DNA from: Klebsormidium nitens
Taxonomy: Eukaryota > Streptophyta > Klebsormidiophyceae > Klebsormidiales > Klebsormidiaceae
Direction: 5' to 3'
Assembly (NCBI GenBank): GCA_000708835.1
Contig: DF237122.1
Location: 64,151-128,150 of the forward strand
DNA length: 64,000 nucleotides
The first letter of the stretch is position 1. Each line of letters opens with the position of its first letter. The notes under the pieces are model-generated. The model saw nothing but the letters and a program-made list of their open reading frames with translations. It ran no database searches and was not told the origin of the DNA. The translations under genes and the position numbers were made by a program. Shown here one piece after another: positions 33,435 to 52,029 of the stretch.

Positions 33435-35452
33435 TCACGAGCTGGTGTACTTGGTGACCGCTTTCGTCCCCTCGGAGACGGCGTGCTTGGCCAGCTCCCC
33501 CGGCAGCAGCAGCCGCACCGCCGTCTGGATCTCGCGTGACGTCAGCGTGGTCTTGCCGCTGATGCGCGCGAGCCGCGACGCCTCGCTCGCGATCTTCTCG
33601 AACATGTCGTTGATGAACGCGTCCAGGATCGCCATCGCCTTGCTGCTGATGCCCAGCTCCGGGTGCACCTGCTTCAGCACCTGCGCCGGGGGGGAGATTG
33701 TTGCTGTTATTTCACGGAGGGGGGACAGAGACTGCTGTCGAGTGCGGGGCACAGGAAGGTCAGGTCGTCTTTTCTGCCCCCCGTAATGATCAGCACCTGC
33801 GCCGGGGGGATGATTGCCGCGGTGATTTCACGAGGGAGGAGACTGTTGTGATTATCGGGGATATGAAACCCAGTCTGTCTTCTCTGCCCCCCACAATTGA
33901 TTTGAGAGCCACAGAAGACGGGCTGACATTGGGCGCGGACAGGATCACGAGGCGATCGATTGGGTGACGTGAGGTAAGACGAATTGGAGTCGAAGTTGGA
34001 GCAACATAGACACGGATGCGAACGGTTATCTAAGGAGAAAACTTGTGCACTGAGGTGGTTGAGCACGGCAAATCATAAAGGGGTGACGCAGAGCATCATT
34101 CCTCAAAATTGTAGAGGTCGGCAACGGCAGATGACTTACAAACGATTACGGCTTTATTCGGCAGGGACCATCTACCGGCCGGTTAAGGAGAGCCAATAAT
34201 CGTGAGCACTTCTGCAAGCCGCGAACGGACAGATCACAGAAACACCTGCCGTTGCAAGACTTTTTTAGCGCAGCGCCTTCTTCAAACCCTGGTATTGCCT
34301 TGAGCAAGTCGGCAGAACCATCGCGATGCATTCCGAACCCTTCTTGAATGTTCAGCTCTGCAAACGAAGCAGGAGAACGAAAGAAAACGAAAAATCAAAA
34401 TCAGCTGCCAATACCGTCCCTGACGCCACCCCGCTGTTTAGACGAGCATACTTGACGCTGAGATTTTCCAAAACGAGCCCTTTGACTTCGAGGCAACGAG
34501 TAAGGCGAGGATTAGAGAACCGGTCTCCGCTGATCTGGCGCATGAACCGGTCACGATGAAAAGCAAATGCGTGAAAGAGTCGGCTTGCGTATCAAACATT
34601 CGACAAGTAGTCGTCGTATCTTCGAGACATCCGGGTAAAGAACAAACTTGTCTACGGGTCGGGATTCTAGCTTGAGCTTAAAGTTGTCGATGCCTTTGAA
34701 AGACGCGGTTGGAATAATCACCAGCCTCTCCCTGCTTCCGAAGCCGCGCGAATCGATCTGATCACATACTGTCGTCGAAACAATTCCAATTCACATCGGA
34801 AAATTTCCTCGGAGTCCTTCCTTCAAGACGCTTCTAAACATGTAAAAACCGCATATTGGGTTGAAACATAGGATTTTGAGGTTAAGAGACCGCCACCAAG
34901 GTCAAAAGAAGCACGCATCACTCGGCAGCCCAGCTTGCGGGACGGCCCTACATGGCCCCATATTTTCCACAGCCAGAAAACAATACCGGCTGAAACATCT
35001 GCTCGACATTGCTCGCGCAAACTCTGCCACGTGCAGATTCGACAAAACATGCTTCAAAACCAAATATCAAAATCAAACCCACGTGCATGCGAACCCGGAC
35101 AACCCAGCAAGCAGAAACCAGCACCCGGCATGATTCGTTTCGAACCCAATCCTGCATTTCCCAGGCAGAGTGACAGATTCTATCGAAGAAAACCCCGCGC
35201 TGCCCCACCCACCCTGTGAATGTAGATCTTCCACGTGAACTGCCTCCGCCTGTTGCGCTGCCCGCGGCCTCGGCCGCGCGGCGCCTTGCTTGCGGCGCCT
35301 TCCTTGGGCGTCTTCTCGCCCTTCCCCGCGCGGCCGCGCGGTCGCTTCTCCGCAGGGCGCTTCTCTGCAGGGCGCTTCTCGGCTTCGCCCCTCGGCGCCT
35401 TCTCGGCAGTCTGCCCTTCGCCCTCCGCAGTGTCGCCCGGTTTTGGCGCCAT
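33435..35452 (-). CDS. Histone H2B, divergent variant with intron
   Basis: Two exons, 35452-35213 and 33680-33435, joined in phase 0 at [16 protein letters not shown], giving 161 aa. The histone fold is clear: [66 protein letters not shown]2B packs with H2A in the nucleosome. The Lys in AVTKYTSS that is ubiquitinated in plant H2B is kept. Oddities are a long N-tail rich in Arg, Glu and Pro with [11 protein letters not shown], and FTWKIYIHR in place of the near-universal ETYKIYIYK. Its intron of 1.5 kb is also unusual for land-plant H2B genes. The real ATG is at 35452, where MAPKPG begins. An upstream frame extension lacks ATG. The intron 3' end is duplicated (see 33676-33905). Confidence 0.95.
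33676..33905 (-). repeat. 116-bp tandem duplication of H2B acceptor
   Basis: In gene sense the acceptor ccggcgcag plus the first exon bases GTGCTGA occurs at 33680 (functional) and again at 33796. About 105 bp of similar intron sequence follows each, ending in a G-rich stretch (ggggggcaga in gene sense). Copies are diverged but alignable over the unit. The decoy keeps its AG. Using it would add 116 bp and shift the frame. Confidence 0.85.
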
Positions 35453-37184
35453 GCCTAGTTGCGGCAACGTCTCAGAACCTCGCAGCTTGCACCGCAGCTC
35501 GAAGAGTCGTTCCGGTGAGGCGGACGAAAGTCAACGGAGCGCCGTTTCTGTGCGTTCGGGTGCGCTTTCGATCAGGGAGACGCCCTGCAGGACCACGATA
35601 TTCCTTTGCCAGATGTGCGACTCATGCATGAGCTATCCTCGGCTGAGCTTCCGCTTGCAGGGAGAGGAGGATTGAAGGTTTCGGCTGCTGATGTACAAGC
35701 TCGAAGCGGAAGGGTAGGAAACCTGGTACATCTTTTTCGGCTAAAAACTGAGCCTCAGAGGGCAGGCTTATGAATTGTAAGTACGCTCGTCTGACTGGAT
35801 CATTCGTGCATGTGCTTTCGACGCCGTACGGACATCGTGCGAAACTTGCAAAGTGAAGTTTCGACTTTGCCAGATGCGTCGTCTCTGGTTTCCGCGCATA
35901 TAAACCAACGTGCTCGTCCAGCAAGCTTGCAGACGAATCCAACTTTGCCACTCAAAAAGTGCTTTTACGTCACAAAAGTAATCGGAACGGCCTGCAGGAG
36001 TTCTAGGTCGGCAGGCTGCAAATCGAAACTTGACAAGATGTTCTGTCAAGCTACTTATAACAACACCATGTTTTGGTACGGAACAGGTTTCAACGTTCGG
36101 CACTGCAAGGTGTCCCCCATTGGTCGTGGCCTGAAGCGCCAATTGAGCAGGCGGGGCTTTAATCTGCAATCAAGCTTTCAGGTTGCCAAGAGGCCGGCAG
36201 GCCGAGAGCTAGACGCCCTTCCGTTATTCCATCGTGACAGCGCTTGAATTCGGATCCAATCTCGTAATAGCGGGACCGTGCACGGTCCCGCTGGACACAA
36301 GTCATATCCCGTCATCTCTTTGAGTCGGTCCATGAGCAAGTTCTCTGTATCATTTCACAAAGCTTCCGACCTGCATCAAGCCCCGGGCCCGCGGGCCGGT
36401 GGATGGGAACTCTGGCAAACATGTAATGTTAAGATTGCCGTCCTAACTTAGTAATGACCCTTCCAAGCACTCGGCAGAATTCTTCGTCTGCAATAGACGA
36501 GGCACGATATTCTTGCAAACTCAGTACCATCTAATCATAGATGTCATGGCCGATCAATATTCCAATCAGGTTTGCGTTCAATTGGCTGCCCGTACGCGCC
36601 CACGCCATGGAAGTGAAGATCGAATATGTGGTGAAGTATATAATATTTTCATGTCGAAGCCGCCACATGCATGCATACAAAGTACGTACCCGCAAGCTAG
36701 GTCGGAGGACCGATTCAGCATGTAATAAAACTGCAAACAGCAACGTCCCTATGCGCAGCGATCGGCCGAGTCTGAATCATGATCAACCTATTATTTAGCA
36801 TGCGTCAATCAAAGAGGAGATCTGACCGACTCGAGATTCCTTCGTTCTTGGGCGTCACGGCGAAGCCAGGTCAATGCATGCCCCGGCACACGGGCCTTAC
36901 TCTGGATGCGAGCAAGTCGACGAATCGACAAAATTGCAGATCAAGTTCCCTCTTCAACCTAGTTGATCGTCACTATGTTTGTACATTCATCTGGCTCTCC
37001 TACCCAAGCGGTGCCAGCAATGGTGGGACCTCTAGGAAATTTCTCCTGGACTGATCGATCTCTAGCTCTTGGTCTTCCTACGTCTCTGCCTAAACAACCT
37101 ACATGCTTCTGCTTTATTCAACTCGACTATCAGACAATTGCTTACGTCAACACCGCAGCTTACAGGAGCACGTAATGTGACATG
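35453..37184. other. Intergenic between H2B 5' end and DUF493 3' end
   Basis: Should contain the H2B promoter (35453 onward on the minus strand) and the DUF493 3'UTR. No gene recognised. A 145-codon plus-strand frame at 35810-36247 has no family resemblance. It contains a perfect palindrome (36269-36292). The part at 36500-36900 is rich in ATGCAT/GCATGC (for example cacatgcatgcatac and caatgcatgcc). Confidence 0.45.
36269..36292. repeat. Perfect 24-bp palindrome
   Basis: agcgggaccgtg followed directly by its reverse complement cacggtcccgct, with no loop. It is 8 bp of AT-poor sequence longer than a typical restriction-type palindrome and is about 800 bp upstream of the H2B ATG. Confidence 0.95.
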
Positions 37185-39216
37185 CTAGTAAGCCATAATG
37201 ACCCTCGGGTCTTTCAGCAACTCGTCGTAGGTAGCTTTCACGAGGTCTGCGGATTGTACTAGAGTCGTAATCCGCATCGAGATATACTTGCCCCCAGCCT
37301 TTTCCTGTACGAGGAAGGGGTACCACAGGAATTAATTAGGGGCTGTAAAGCTTGTCCATTTGGATCCGACCTATGTTTGGCATGGAGCTCTGCATCCGAT
37401 GTTGAATTGAAAACTGAATCAACCTGGCAGGCTGTCAAACAAGGGTCTCCACGAAATCCAGTTTCCAACAAAGTCGTTCGACGGCAACGAGAGTATCTAA
37501 GAGATGCTGCGAATGATCACGCAACCGGTCTTTGAAGTGACAGACCGTCAACGCGTCTGGAAGAATTTTGAGGTCCGCTGGTCGAGTACCGCGCCGCTCC
37601 TTTGCAGCGAAACTACCAATGCGAATGTCAACCATACATTGAGAGAGAAGAACCAGGAGTCGACACCGGCCAATCAAAGAGTCGGTCAACTTAAGGACAA
37701 AGGATCACTTGAGATCAAAGGCGACTCATCATTGCCAAGATCAGAAGGAGAGCCTTCGAATGGTAGCCTTTTACTGCCTTAATTCAGGCTCTATAAAGGT
37801 TCACAGACTGTTACACCCGAAGGAAGCGACTGCTCACCCTGACGGAGTAATGACCGGTGGCCAGCTTCGTCCCGCAAATTCGCTCGACTGTCTCTAGCGT
37901 GTCCTTTGTAAAAACTTTCCCGGGAGCTTTCGATGTCGTCTCTACCTTTCCAACTATTGAAAAGGTGTAAAACGAAGGGAACTGGACGAGCGCCTCGAGA
38001 AGCGATCGCTTCTCTGTGTCCTGCATGAAAGAAGCTCCGACTCGTTTGCCAATCTTCCAAGATGGACATGAAGGCCAGTCCACATTTGTGTTGTTAACTT
38101 CTGGACCCCTTAGGTTGTCCACTGTCCTACGTTGGTCTACTGTATCCCCTCTTCTCAGAAGCTCATACACTTTCCTCGATTCTTGACAGCATGCTCGCAA
38201 GGTCCATCTCACACCCGCCTTGTTTCTCGCATGCCGCTGATCCAGTTCGAAGTCAATAACTGCCAAAATCAGAGCACATACAACCGGTCACTGTGCCTAA
38301 ACCTGCCCAGGCGCTAGAACGCCTGTGTCTCCAATCTTGTAATATGGAAAGGAGAAGAATTCACCATCTTCAAGAAAACTCCCTAACAGTGCCACTGTAG
38401 CGTTCATTTGATTGAATGACCATTGGACTCTAAGCCAGCTAGGAGACAGCAGGCTGCAAAATCAAGTCCTTCGGATTGCCGCTACAACCTTATAAAGCAT
38501 CTCTGCCACACCCCCGACTGAATTGCAGCGGCTGCGCAAACGAAGGCTATCCTTCCACCAAGAAGGCGCAAGCTCCTGAAGAGCCAAATGAATCAGGGTC
38601 TATAATGGCAACAAGCCGTGCCGCAACAATCCCAGGAGCCTGAGAGATGGGAGTCAAGACCTACCTCAGAAGCTTTGGGTGGATCAAAATCCCCCTTCAT
38701 TGCTCGGACTGCCACATCAAATCGGGACCCCCCAATGCTCTCCTCGTCCACCATCGCTATCTTTGGGGGCCGAAGATTGGACACTCCAGCACTGTCTGAA
38801 GCAAAATTGGACGGCTTGCTGCTGTCCGAAGCTGCTTCGAAACCTCCCCTTTCGAATGCACCACCCGCGCTTGGATTCTTAGACTCAGAGTCTGCGCTCC
38901 TATCATTCTCTTGTTCTCCAGGACCTTCTGACGAGGTGCTAGCTCTTAAAGTCTGTCTCTCATGTGCAGTTCTTCGCATGTACTGTCCTCTATGTGGTGT
39001 GTGTCTCAGGTGGCTTGGCCTTTTACTTGGATGCACAAACAGGGGACAACGCGAAGGAAGCGCCGGCTGGCCTTTTGACCAAATGCTGTGAAAAGACATG
39101 CAAAAGCGCCCGCTCCTGCAGTTCTGCACAACGCCATCTCTGCCAATCTTGCATATGGATCCATCAAGAGGAAGCTTCGAGGGGCACAGCCTAGCGCCCT
39201 GCTGACAGACTTCCAT
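37185..39216 (-). CDS. DUF493 (YbeD-like) chloroplast protein
   Basis: Three exons on the minus strand: 39216-38665, 38020-37838 and 37304-37185, giving 284 aa in frame. The first ~115 residues look like a transit peptide followed by an acidic, Ser-rich linker. The linker ends in IAMVDEESIGGSRFDVAVRA. The DUF493 ferredoxin-like fold follows: SLLEALVQFPSFYTFSIVGK, FTKDTLETVERICG, GHYSVR, GGKYISMRITTLV and a final LLKDPRVIMAY. Bacterial YbeD binds lipoate or acts as a regulatory ACT-like domain; the plant function is unknown. ATG at 39216 (MEVCQQG) is the first true ATG. The open frame continues upstream without ATG. The second exon could be mistaken for two because a GT follows VGK, but the frame is continuous and the family spacing favours one exon. 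Confidence 0.88.
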
Positions 39217-40242
39217 AAGAGAAGCTGTTGCGTCACTCACTCCCAGAATAATATGATTGTATGAGGTCCTGAATTCCGCAAACTGAGAGATGTTACTAAG
39301 AGTGCCAGCCACAGATGGAAGAGCAAGACGCAAAGATCAGCAAGCACTGTATGCAGCACTAGCTAAGATTTGATCCTTTGCTCCCATGTACTAACTCGGA
39401 ACTACCGTATTTTCGGAAGGCAGCTCAGGTCCCTGCATGCAGCTTTTCCACAGCTGAGAATCATGGGACTCGGAGCAGGCGACGAAGCTGCAGTGAAACT
39501 TTTTCCTGCGGAATCGGAGGCCCGGGTGCGAGACGGCCTTCAGAACCGGTAGAGCCACGGCATCCTCGTTTTAGATTGGGACAGGCCAAAACGCAAGCGC
39601 GATCTAACAACCGTCACAAGACGCGTCAGCCAGCAAGCTCTCACCCGGTCTTCATGACCGTCTTGAGCCGAGCAACTAAAGAAAGCTATTCTTTTTGCTA
39701 CAAGAGTCATGCTCAAAATGCATCATATCAAGGGCTAGGTAACTCGAACTACTGACGCCGGATTAGTATGCAGAAGGGACCACTGAGACCACCAGAAGGC
39801 TCGATCATGCAAGTTAAAAGTTCGCAGCTGCACAGCTGTAGGTGCACGACCACTTGAAGGAAGATCGACTTTTGTAGCGAGATCAAACTTGAAACTTTTG
39901 TGCTCTGGTTGTTAGATTGTACGCGGGTCACTGGCTGTGAAAGCCAATCTTTTCGAGGTACACGTTTAGATCAATTGCCTATATGCGACGATTGCAAACA
40001 TGGCAGTCCTTAAGTTTGAAAGTATGCACAGATAACCATTGTCGACTTTAATAACCATCGGGGGCATTGATGAGCCTGCAGGTTTCATTGTAGCTGAATA
40101 ACTTTAAAAACGTTTACAATGGCCAGCCGTCGCATCTCATGCACTCGAGTATACGACTCTGCCAGTTGAAGCAAAGACAACTGGTGGGCTGGAGCATCGG
40201 GGCAGATATAGAGCTCCATTTCTCGCTCCGCACCAAGCTTTA
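39217..40242. other. Intergenic between DUF493 5' and RabGGT 3' ends
   Basis: Contains the DUF493 promoter side and the RabGGTase 3'UTR. No gene recognised. A 125-codon plus-strand frame at 39378-39755 has no resemblance to a family. Confidence 0.4.
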
Positions 40243-43200
40243 TCAAAGCTTGATAGATGTCCTCGGCAAGATGCGTCTGATGAAAGCCTCGCACCCCTCC
40301 ACTTGCGTGATCTCGTTCCCTCCAAGCTCTAAGAGGTCCAGACTCAAGCCCATTAGCCCACCAAAAACACGTTGTAGTTCTCTAGGACCCGTATCCAATC
40401 CGGAATCGACAACTTCACGTCGGATCCCAGATGAGTAAAACTGCGTATCTACGGGGCTCGCCCCGAGCTGGTTGCTTGCGAGGCTCAACCATCGGAGGTG
40501 CGGCAGGAGGTGGAGGGCAGCCAAGCCAGAAGCATGCGAGATTCTGTTGTGGCTCAGGTCCAAACTTCGAAGCAACTGCAGCGCTTCGAGACCTGCAGGA
40601 ATGTCAACAAGACGGCCGTTAGCATTCGCATCATCAGCAAGTTGTCTACAATGGGCTTTCGAGCTTTTACCGGTCTTGCAGCGAGTGGTTGCTAGGCTCC
40701 CAAATCGTGGGCTCAATCAACCCATGTTTCCTTGCCAAAGATCCGGATCGTCGGGAACATTTCGGCGTTCAAAGGGTCAGCGCATAATGAGCCGCACAAC
40801 GAGATCACACGGCTGACACGACAGATCACAGCGAAAATGGAACAAAGCGGGGGAAGAGAAACGACAACGCAGGGACGATGGAAATCCGCAGAAGACACCG
40901 GAAAAAGCATCGGCGCGGAAGAGTAAAAGCACGAGAACGGGCGGACCTTCGACGGAGCGCAGCGCATTGCGGCTGAGGTCGAGGTGCTGCACCCAGAGCA
41001 GCGCATCTAGGGCGCCCAGCCGTCGCAGGCCCAGGTCGCGCAGCCGAAGCTGGAGGCACGGCAGGCCACCACGGGAGGTGCGCACCATGTGCGACTCGAG
41101 CTGGCGCCTGTCCGCTGTTATCTGCGGAGTGAAACGCGCGGAGCGGACAGTGAGTACGAGTTCTGCTCGTCAGCCGGACGTCGAACAATTTCGGGGATGC
41201 CTTTCGATTCGGAGGGGTTGAGAACGGGACGGATAGTGCGGGCCCATCAACTAGTTCTAGACGCGTTCATATCAAACCAAACTTAAAAACGTCGGGGATG
41301 TTCTTCTACTCTGTTGGAAGGCCTTGATGACCTAAACGTATGCTGAGCCTTGGGCAACCATTGTGAACGGGCGTACAATAGAGCTGTGTCGATTCGCCGG
41401 GACAGCGAATTGTTCGAGAAACAAAAGCAGCAGCTTCGTCTGCTCTCCCAAAACTGAGCACAACGCGACTGCTTTTTGTTAGCCAATCGGCGGGTTTCCG
41501 ACCTCGTCAAATCATTTTGGGGAGACAGGCCTTGTCTTCTCGGAAGCAAAAATCACAAGGATAGGAGAGTTCCTTTTCTGCACTCAAGCTCCTGATTACA
41601 ATCGTCAAGCAGCCTGTTCTGAAAGCACCGGACTATCATGCCTTGAGGAGAAGCAGGATCCGTCCTCGGGCAAACCGGCAGAAACAAACATGCTCTTTGC
41701 GAACAGACTCCAAGCCCGAAACACCGATGAAACAGATTCGGCCTCCCCAAAGTAGCTTTCTGAGGTAGCGTCTGCGAATCGAACCAAGTAGGTAGCCAAC
41801 TGCCGCTTGCTAAAAACTACTCAGCTCTGGAGTCTGATACGAAGCAGGTTCCGTCAGTGCTCGGAAGCTCACCTCTTCCAGCCGCAGTTGCCCGAGCATC
41901 TCCCCGTAGTACTCGGCGTGTGCGGGGTCCAAAGCGAACAGGTCCCGGTAGATCTGCTGTTCTTCGTGTAGCCTACTGCTTACTGCGGCGTCGGTCGGGA
42001 GGAGCCGCATGGCTGCCAGGAGCCGCGCCTTGCCGAGGAGGATCCACTTGCTACAGAGAAGGAGACGCAGATTCTGGGCGCACTAGATCTAGGATATCGA
42101 CGGTTGACGACAATGTGCCTCGTAGAAGTTTGGGAATGCGGTGGAAAATCTGAGACCGACTTCCTCGGGCCCGATCAGGGGGTAGGGAGGGACAGAATAG
42201 TAAGTCGCTTTCAGCACCCGCGCATATCAATGTGTACTTTCGACGAGACGAAAAAGAACGTCTACGCCCGCTGGTGGTCAGACGTTGCCCAAAGCTTCAA
42301 GAAACATTAGCTTTGGAAGTGCTGTAGGGCCGTTGGTTGCCTAAGGACAAACTTTCGAGCATGTGGAGAACGCCTTCACTTTCGGACAAGCTGGAGACAT
42401 CTGTAGCCTCTTCAGCCAAAGAGGATATAACAATGACAAGCAACGCGTAACCTATAACGCACTGCTAGACCATAAAAGTGCATGTCCTTCTGAAACGCAG
42501 CCCAGACAGGATGAAATCCCCGGCCCACCAGGATAGTCGACTCGTTCACAACTTCCAGACTCGGTTGCGGGCGAAATAATCGTTCTTTTCAGGTGGACTT
42601 TCCGATATCTACACCGGATAATTTGGCCCTGATTGAAAGCACGAAAACGTAATGACACCGCTTCGCTGCTCACCTCTTGCCCTGCTCTAGTTCCTCTTGC
42701 TGCTCCCTCAGGTCCAGCTGCCTGGCAAACAGCTCCTCTCTCCAACCCTTCCAATCCCCATTTTCCGGACCTTTTGGCACCGACGAAGCTGCATACCCCG
42801 GCAGCGCCAGCTGGCTGACGTCACTCGCCGGCTCCCCTGCATCACTCTCCCCTGCTCCCCTGCTGACGTCACCATCTTGCAGACGAACTGCGTCCGCATC
42901 CGACTCGTCAACCATACGAACACTGAAACCACTTGATGCGCTTCGGACGACTTGGACCCCCTCTGCCGTCCGAATTCCCGGACCCGCCCCCACATGGACG
43001 TGAAGTTCCGCGCTTTCAATTCTTCCCGCCGGTAGCTCCTGCACCCAAACTTTGGACGCTTCTCCTTGGCTCCCCACTGGCGTCCAGTCCTTCCCGGTCT
43101 TTTTGGACGCTTCGGGTGTCCGGATCGTCGCTGGGACTGTATGTCTGTTGACGCCGGATACGGGCTTTGAGAAGGAGAGGATTGCTGGCAGAGTTGGAGA

Positions 43201-45159
43201 ACTAGAGGAGGGGGTCGGGGGTTTGGCAAGCGGGACCGTGACACCGGAGGGTGGCCACATTCCCGTCAGGACAGAACCTGGGTTGGGTACCTAGACAAGG
43301 AGGTACAGAAGCCTTGATGTTGCAGCTCTGGAAGTCGAGGTAGTCCTCGCTTGCACGTCCCTCCAGAGGATTCACTCGGTGATGCAGGTCGCTATTTGTC
43401 GATTTTAAGGGCAACCTCGACAAAGCCCAAAAGTTTCTCGAGTATGCAACATCACGAGTTCGACCAGCTTGAGCAACATTGGGTACAGATCGATTTTCGG
43501 CCCCTTGCGCCCCTTTGCTTTCCTTCCATCTTTGGAACTGCCACTTCGAAAAGAAGCCTCAAACTATGAGCATGTCAAGATGCATCCATAATTCAAACCA
43601 CCTTTGAACGCTCCCTCCGCAACCTTCTCAAACACCAGTCCTTCACATCGTCTATCTTGGACCTGCGAGTCAAACCTGAGACGAACTTCCTAAACTCTGG
43701 CAGCAGTCCCTTGCTCACCGTGTTCTGCAACAGCCACGCCTGGTAGATCCACGCGCTGGTGTCATTTGGATCAGTGAAGAGCGCATTGTCCACAAGCTCA
43801 AACTCCGGCTCCAGCCATGCCGATGCTTGCTCCGGTCCAACAGCGATGGCCTCCTTCGACAGGTGCATCTTTGTGAGGAGTTTACTGCAAAGATTAGGTC
43901 CAATCACTCAGTCTGTTGCAAAAGGAATATTAAAACGTGTTTTTGACAAAAAAGCTTACAGCTTGTATGTCAGTGAGGCCTACTCTTGAACCCAAAGCTT
44001 GACATCATACACAGAGTAACGATTCCTCTGCTTCAAATTTCCTCGTTAGAACGATGGGGGCTTGACATGATGAGGATTACACTATCAGTTGAAAAATCAA
44101 CATTCAAACAGATGTAAAAATAGCCAGTTGACATCAGAAACAAAGTCTGTGTTTCTGCTCATCTGACACTTGACCTTCTGCTGAGAAGAAACTCTATCAT
44201 GCCCTTCGACTGTGAGCACCCTACACAACATAAGACCAACTCCTTCAAGATAAGATAGAGGGCAGAAGGACTTGACTCAAAGTCACTCAGACCGCGTGCT
44301 GCCACGCACCTCCGGTAGTGCCACGCCGAAAAGTTGCTGAATGTCTCATCAATCTTCTGCTGCACAAAGGCCATCTCCTGAGTGTCCGGTGCATCGGCCT
44401 GCCGCACAAGGAAGCGTCGGTAGGCCCAGCCATGAAAGTTGCGCTCGTCCTGCTTCAGGAGCTTATCCAGTAGCTTGAATTCTCTCTGGAGTGGAGCGTG
44501 CACTCCCATCAGCTGGAGAATCCACTTGCGGTGGTACCAGGCACCGTATGCCTTGGGGTTCACTTGAAGGGCTTCAAAGATGAGAACCAGCTCTTGCTCA
44601 AAGATGCGCGCTTTTGCTGCATCATCCGCCTCTGCCAGGAGCATCTTTATGGCCAATTTCCTGCAGCGATCAGGAGCGATGCGGGTCAACCAATAAGATG
44701 TTAACCTTCATAAGATATGTATCAATCCACCAATGCTTAGAGGTGATGCTTGCTGGATGCAGAACAGGCCAATAGCTGCTGATTGACAGTATTGTCACGA
44801 TGTACACTGTGAATATTGTTATGTACATACCAAAGCGACACCTCTCGTTCACTCGCATCTGTTCATTGTGAAGCACTGCCCTCAAATTAGGGTTTCAAAT
44901 ACTGTGCCATGTACAGCCTGCACCACGCAGCCGTCAAATCGCACCTGTAATTCCAGGCAGTGTACATGTCAGGATTCGTCTTGAGCAGCGCAGCACTCTT
45001 CTCCACCGCCTCCTTTCCATAATCCTTCTCTTGGTTGCTCCTCAGAACCTCGGCCAGCTGCTCGGCATACTGCGCTGCTCTCCTCTTGTCCTTTGCAGCT
45101 TCCTTGGCACCAGCATCGCTATGCTGGTGCTGCACAGAAACCCTCGCACGCCCGTGCAT
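40243..45159 (-). CDS. RGTA: Rab geranylgeranyltransferase subunit alpha with LRR tail
   Basis: Seven exons on the minus strand: 45159-44945, 44660-44310, 43884-43602, 43290-42674, 42050-41873, 41121-40947 and 40592-40243, giving 722 aa in frame. It starts MHGRAR like plant homologues. Protein prenyltransferase alpha repeats follow: TAWNYR, AWYHRKWIL, GWAYRRFLV, AWHYRS and AWIYQAWLL. A beta-sandwich insert domain comes next (ILSFSKPVSGVN to SSGFSVRM), then a helical return (KWILLGKARLLAAM to LDPAHAEYYGEML). Leucine-rich repeats close the protein (LQHLDLSRNAL-type, LRSLDLSHNRI, LRWLSLASNQLG). The alpha subunit pairs with a beta subunit to attach geranylgeranyl groups to Rab GTPases for membrane trafficking. 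No beta gene is in the window. The domain order matches the plant and animal RabGGT alpha and distinguishes it from farnesyltransferase alpha, which lacks the insert and LRR. Confidence 0.95.
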
Positions 45160-46068
45160 CCTGAAAACAGCTCAGGAACGCTAGAAGGAGACTGCCAACT
45201 GCTGAAGATGTCTACAGACTACAGTGCAGCACCCTGAAAATTGGAATAGCTCCTGTACTACCTATGATAGCTATTAGCAGGGAGCCCGGCCGGGGCCAGC
45301 GCTATAACAAGGTGGCAACCCGCACGCCAGTATTAGCAGCCCCTCTCTAGATCCCTCGACTCTAGCATTTTCAACCGTTATCGGCAACTGTCTAAAAAGC
45401 CGGTAAGAAGCGGTGCTGGCACCAGCAACCGGCGCGGCGGGCTAGACTGCCCGAGGGTCTTGGCCCAGGCTCGCCTTGGACCGGCGGCAGCCGCCGCCAC
45501 CATGGTAACGGTTTTCTCTCTACTCGACTGCGTGGATCGATTTGAAAGATACGCGCGCTTGAAATCTTGAACGCATTTGACGTTGACTTCTTTGACCACC
45601 TTCGACGACATTCAAATTGCATGGACAACAGTGGATTTCGAGCAGTCAACGCTGTCAAGTTTCGGACTTTCGTTATCGAAGACTGCGTTGAATGAAACTC
45701 GAAAGTGCAAGGCAATCCCGCAACGGAAATATCTTTGCTCGAGCAGGGCCGGAGCAGCCTGTCAACAGTGAAGGCTCGGAAGTCGGATCCAGGATTGGAG
45801 CAGCTTGCGAGTCCTGAGCCAATTGGAGGCTACAGCAAGCTCACAACCTCAGCATTGCATTCATTTCCATTTCGTGGTTGCGGACAGAAAAGCTGTTTTG
45901 CAAAAGCTGCGCAGCGCACAAGTAACGAAGCTTGGGGCATTTCTTTGCACTTGCATTTTGCTAGGCCTTTGAAGCGTGCTCTGGCGTCATTGCATTGAGA
46001 TCTGGGAATCTTACAACTTCCTTCAATCCTACCTCCGAAGAGGAGGAGGTACTGCAACTACTACGAGA
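45160..46068. promoter_or_regulatory. Divergent promoter interval, RabGGT alpha / alpha-tubulin
   Basis: Interval of 909 bp between the two ATGs. It should hold both promoters and the tubulin 5'UTR. A GC-rich patch (agggagcccggccggggcc) lies near 45278-45297. No TATA box assigned. Confidence 0.45.

Positions 46069-52029
<5,961 letters not shown>

Noticed and set aside
37811-38266. Reading the DUF493 exon as extending from 38266 to 37811
   Set aside because: The homologous part begins at 38020 after an acceptor (catgcag) and ends at a GTGAGC donor at 37838; the flanks have no family similarity.
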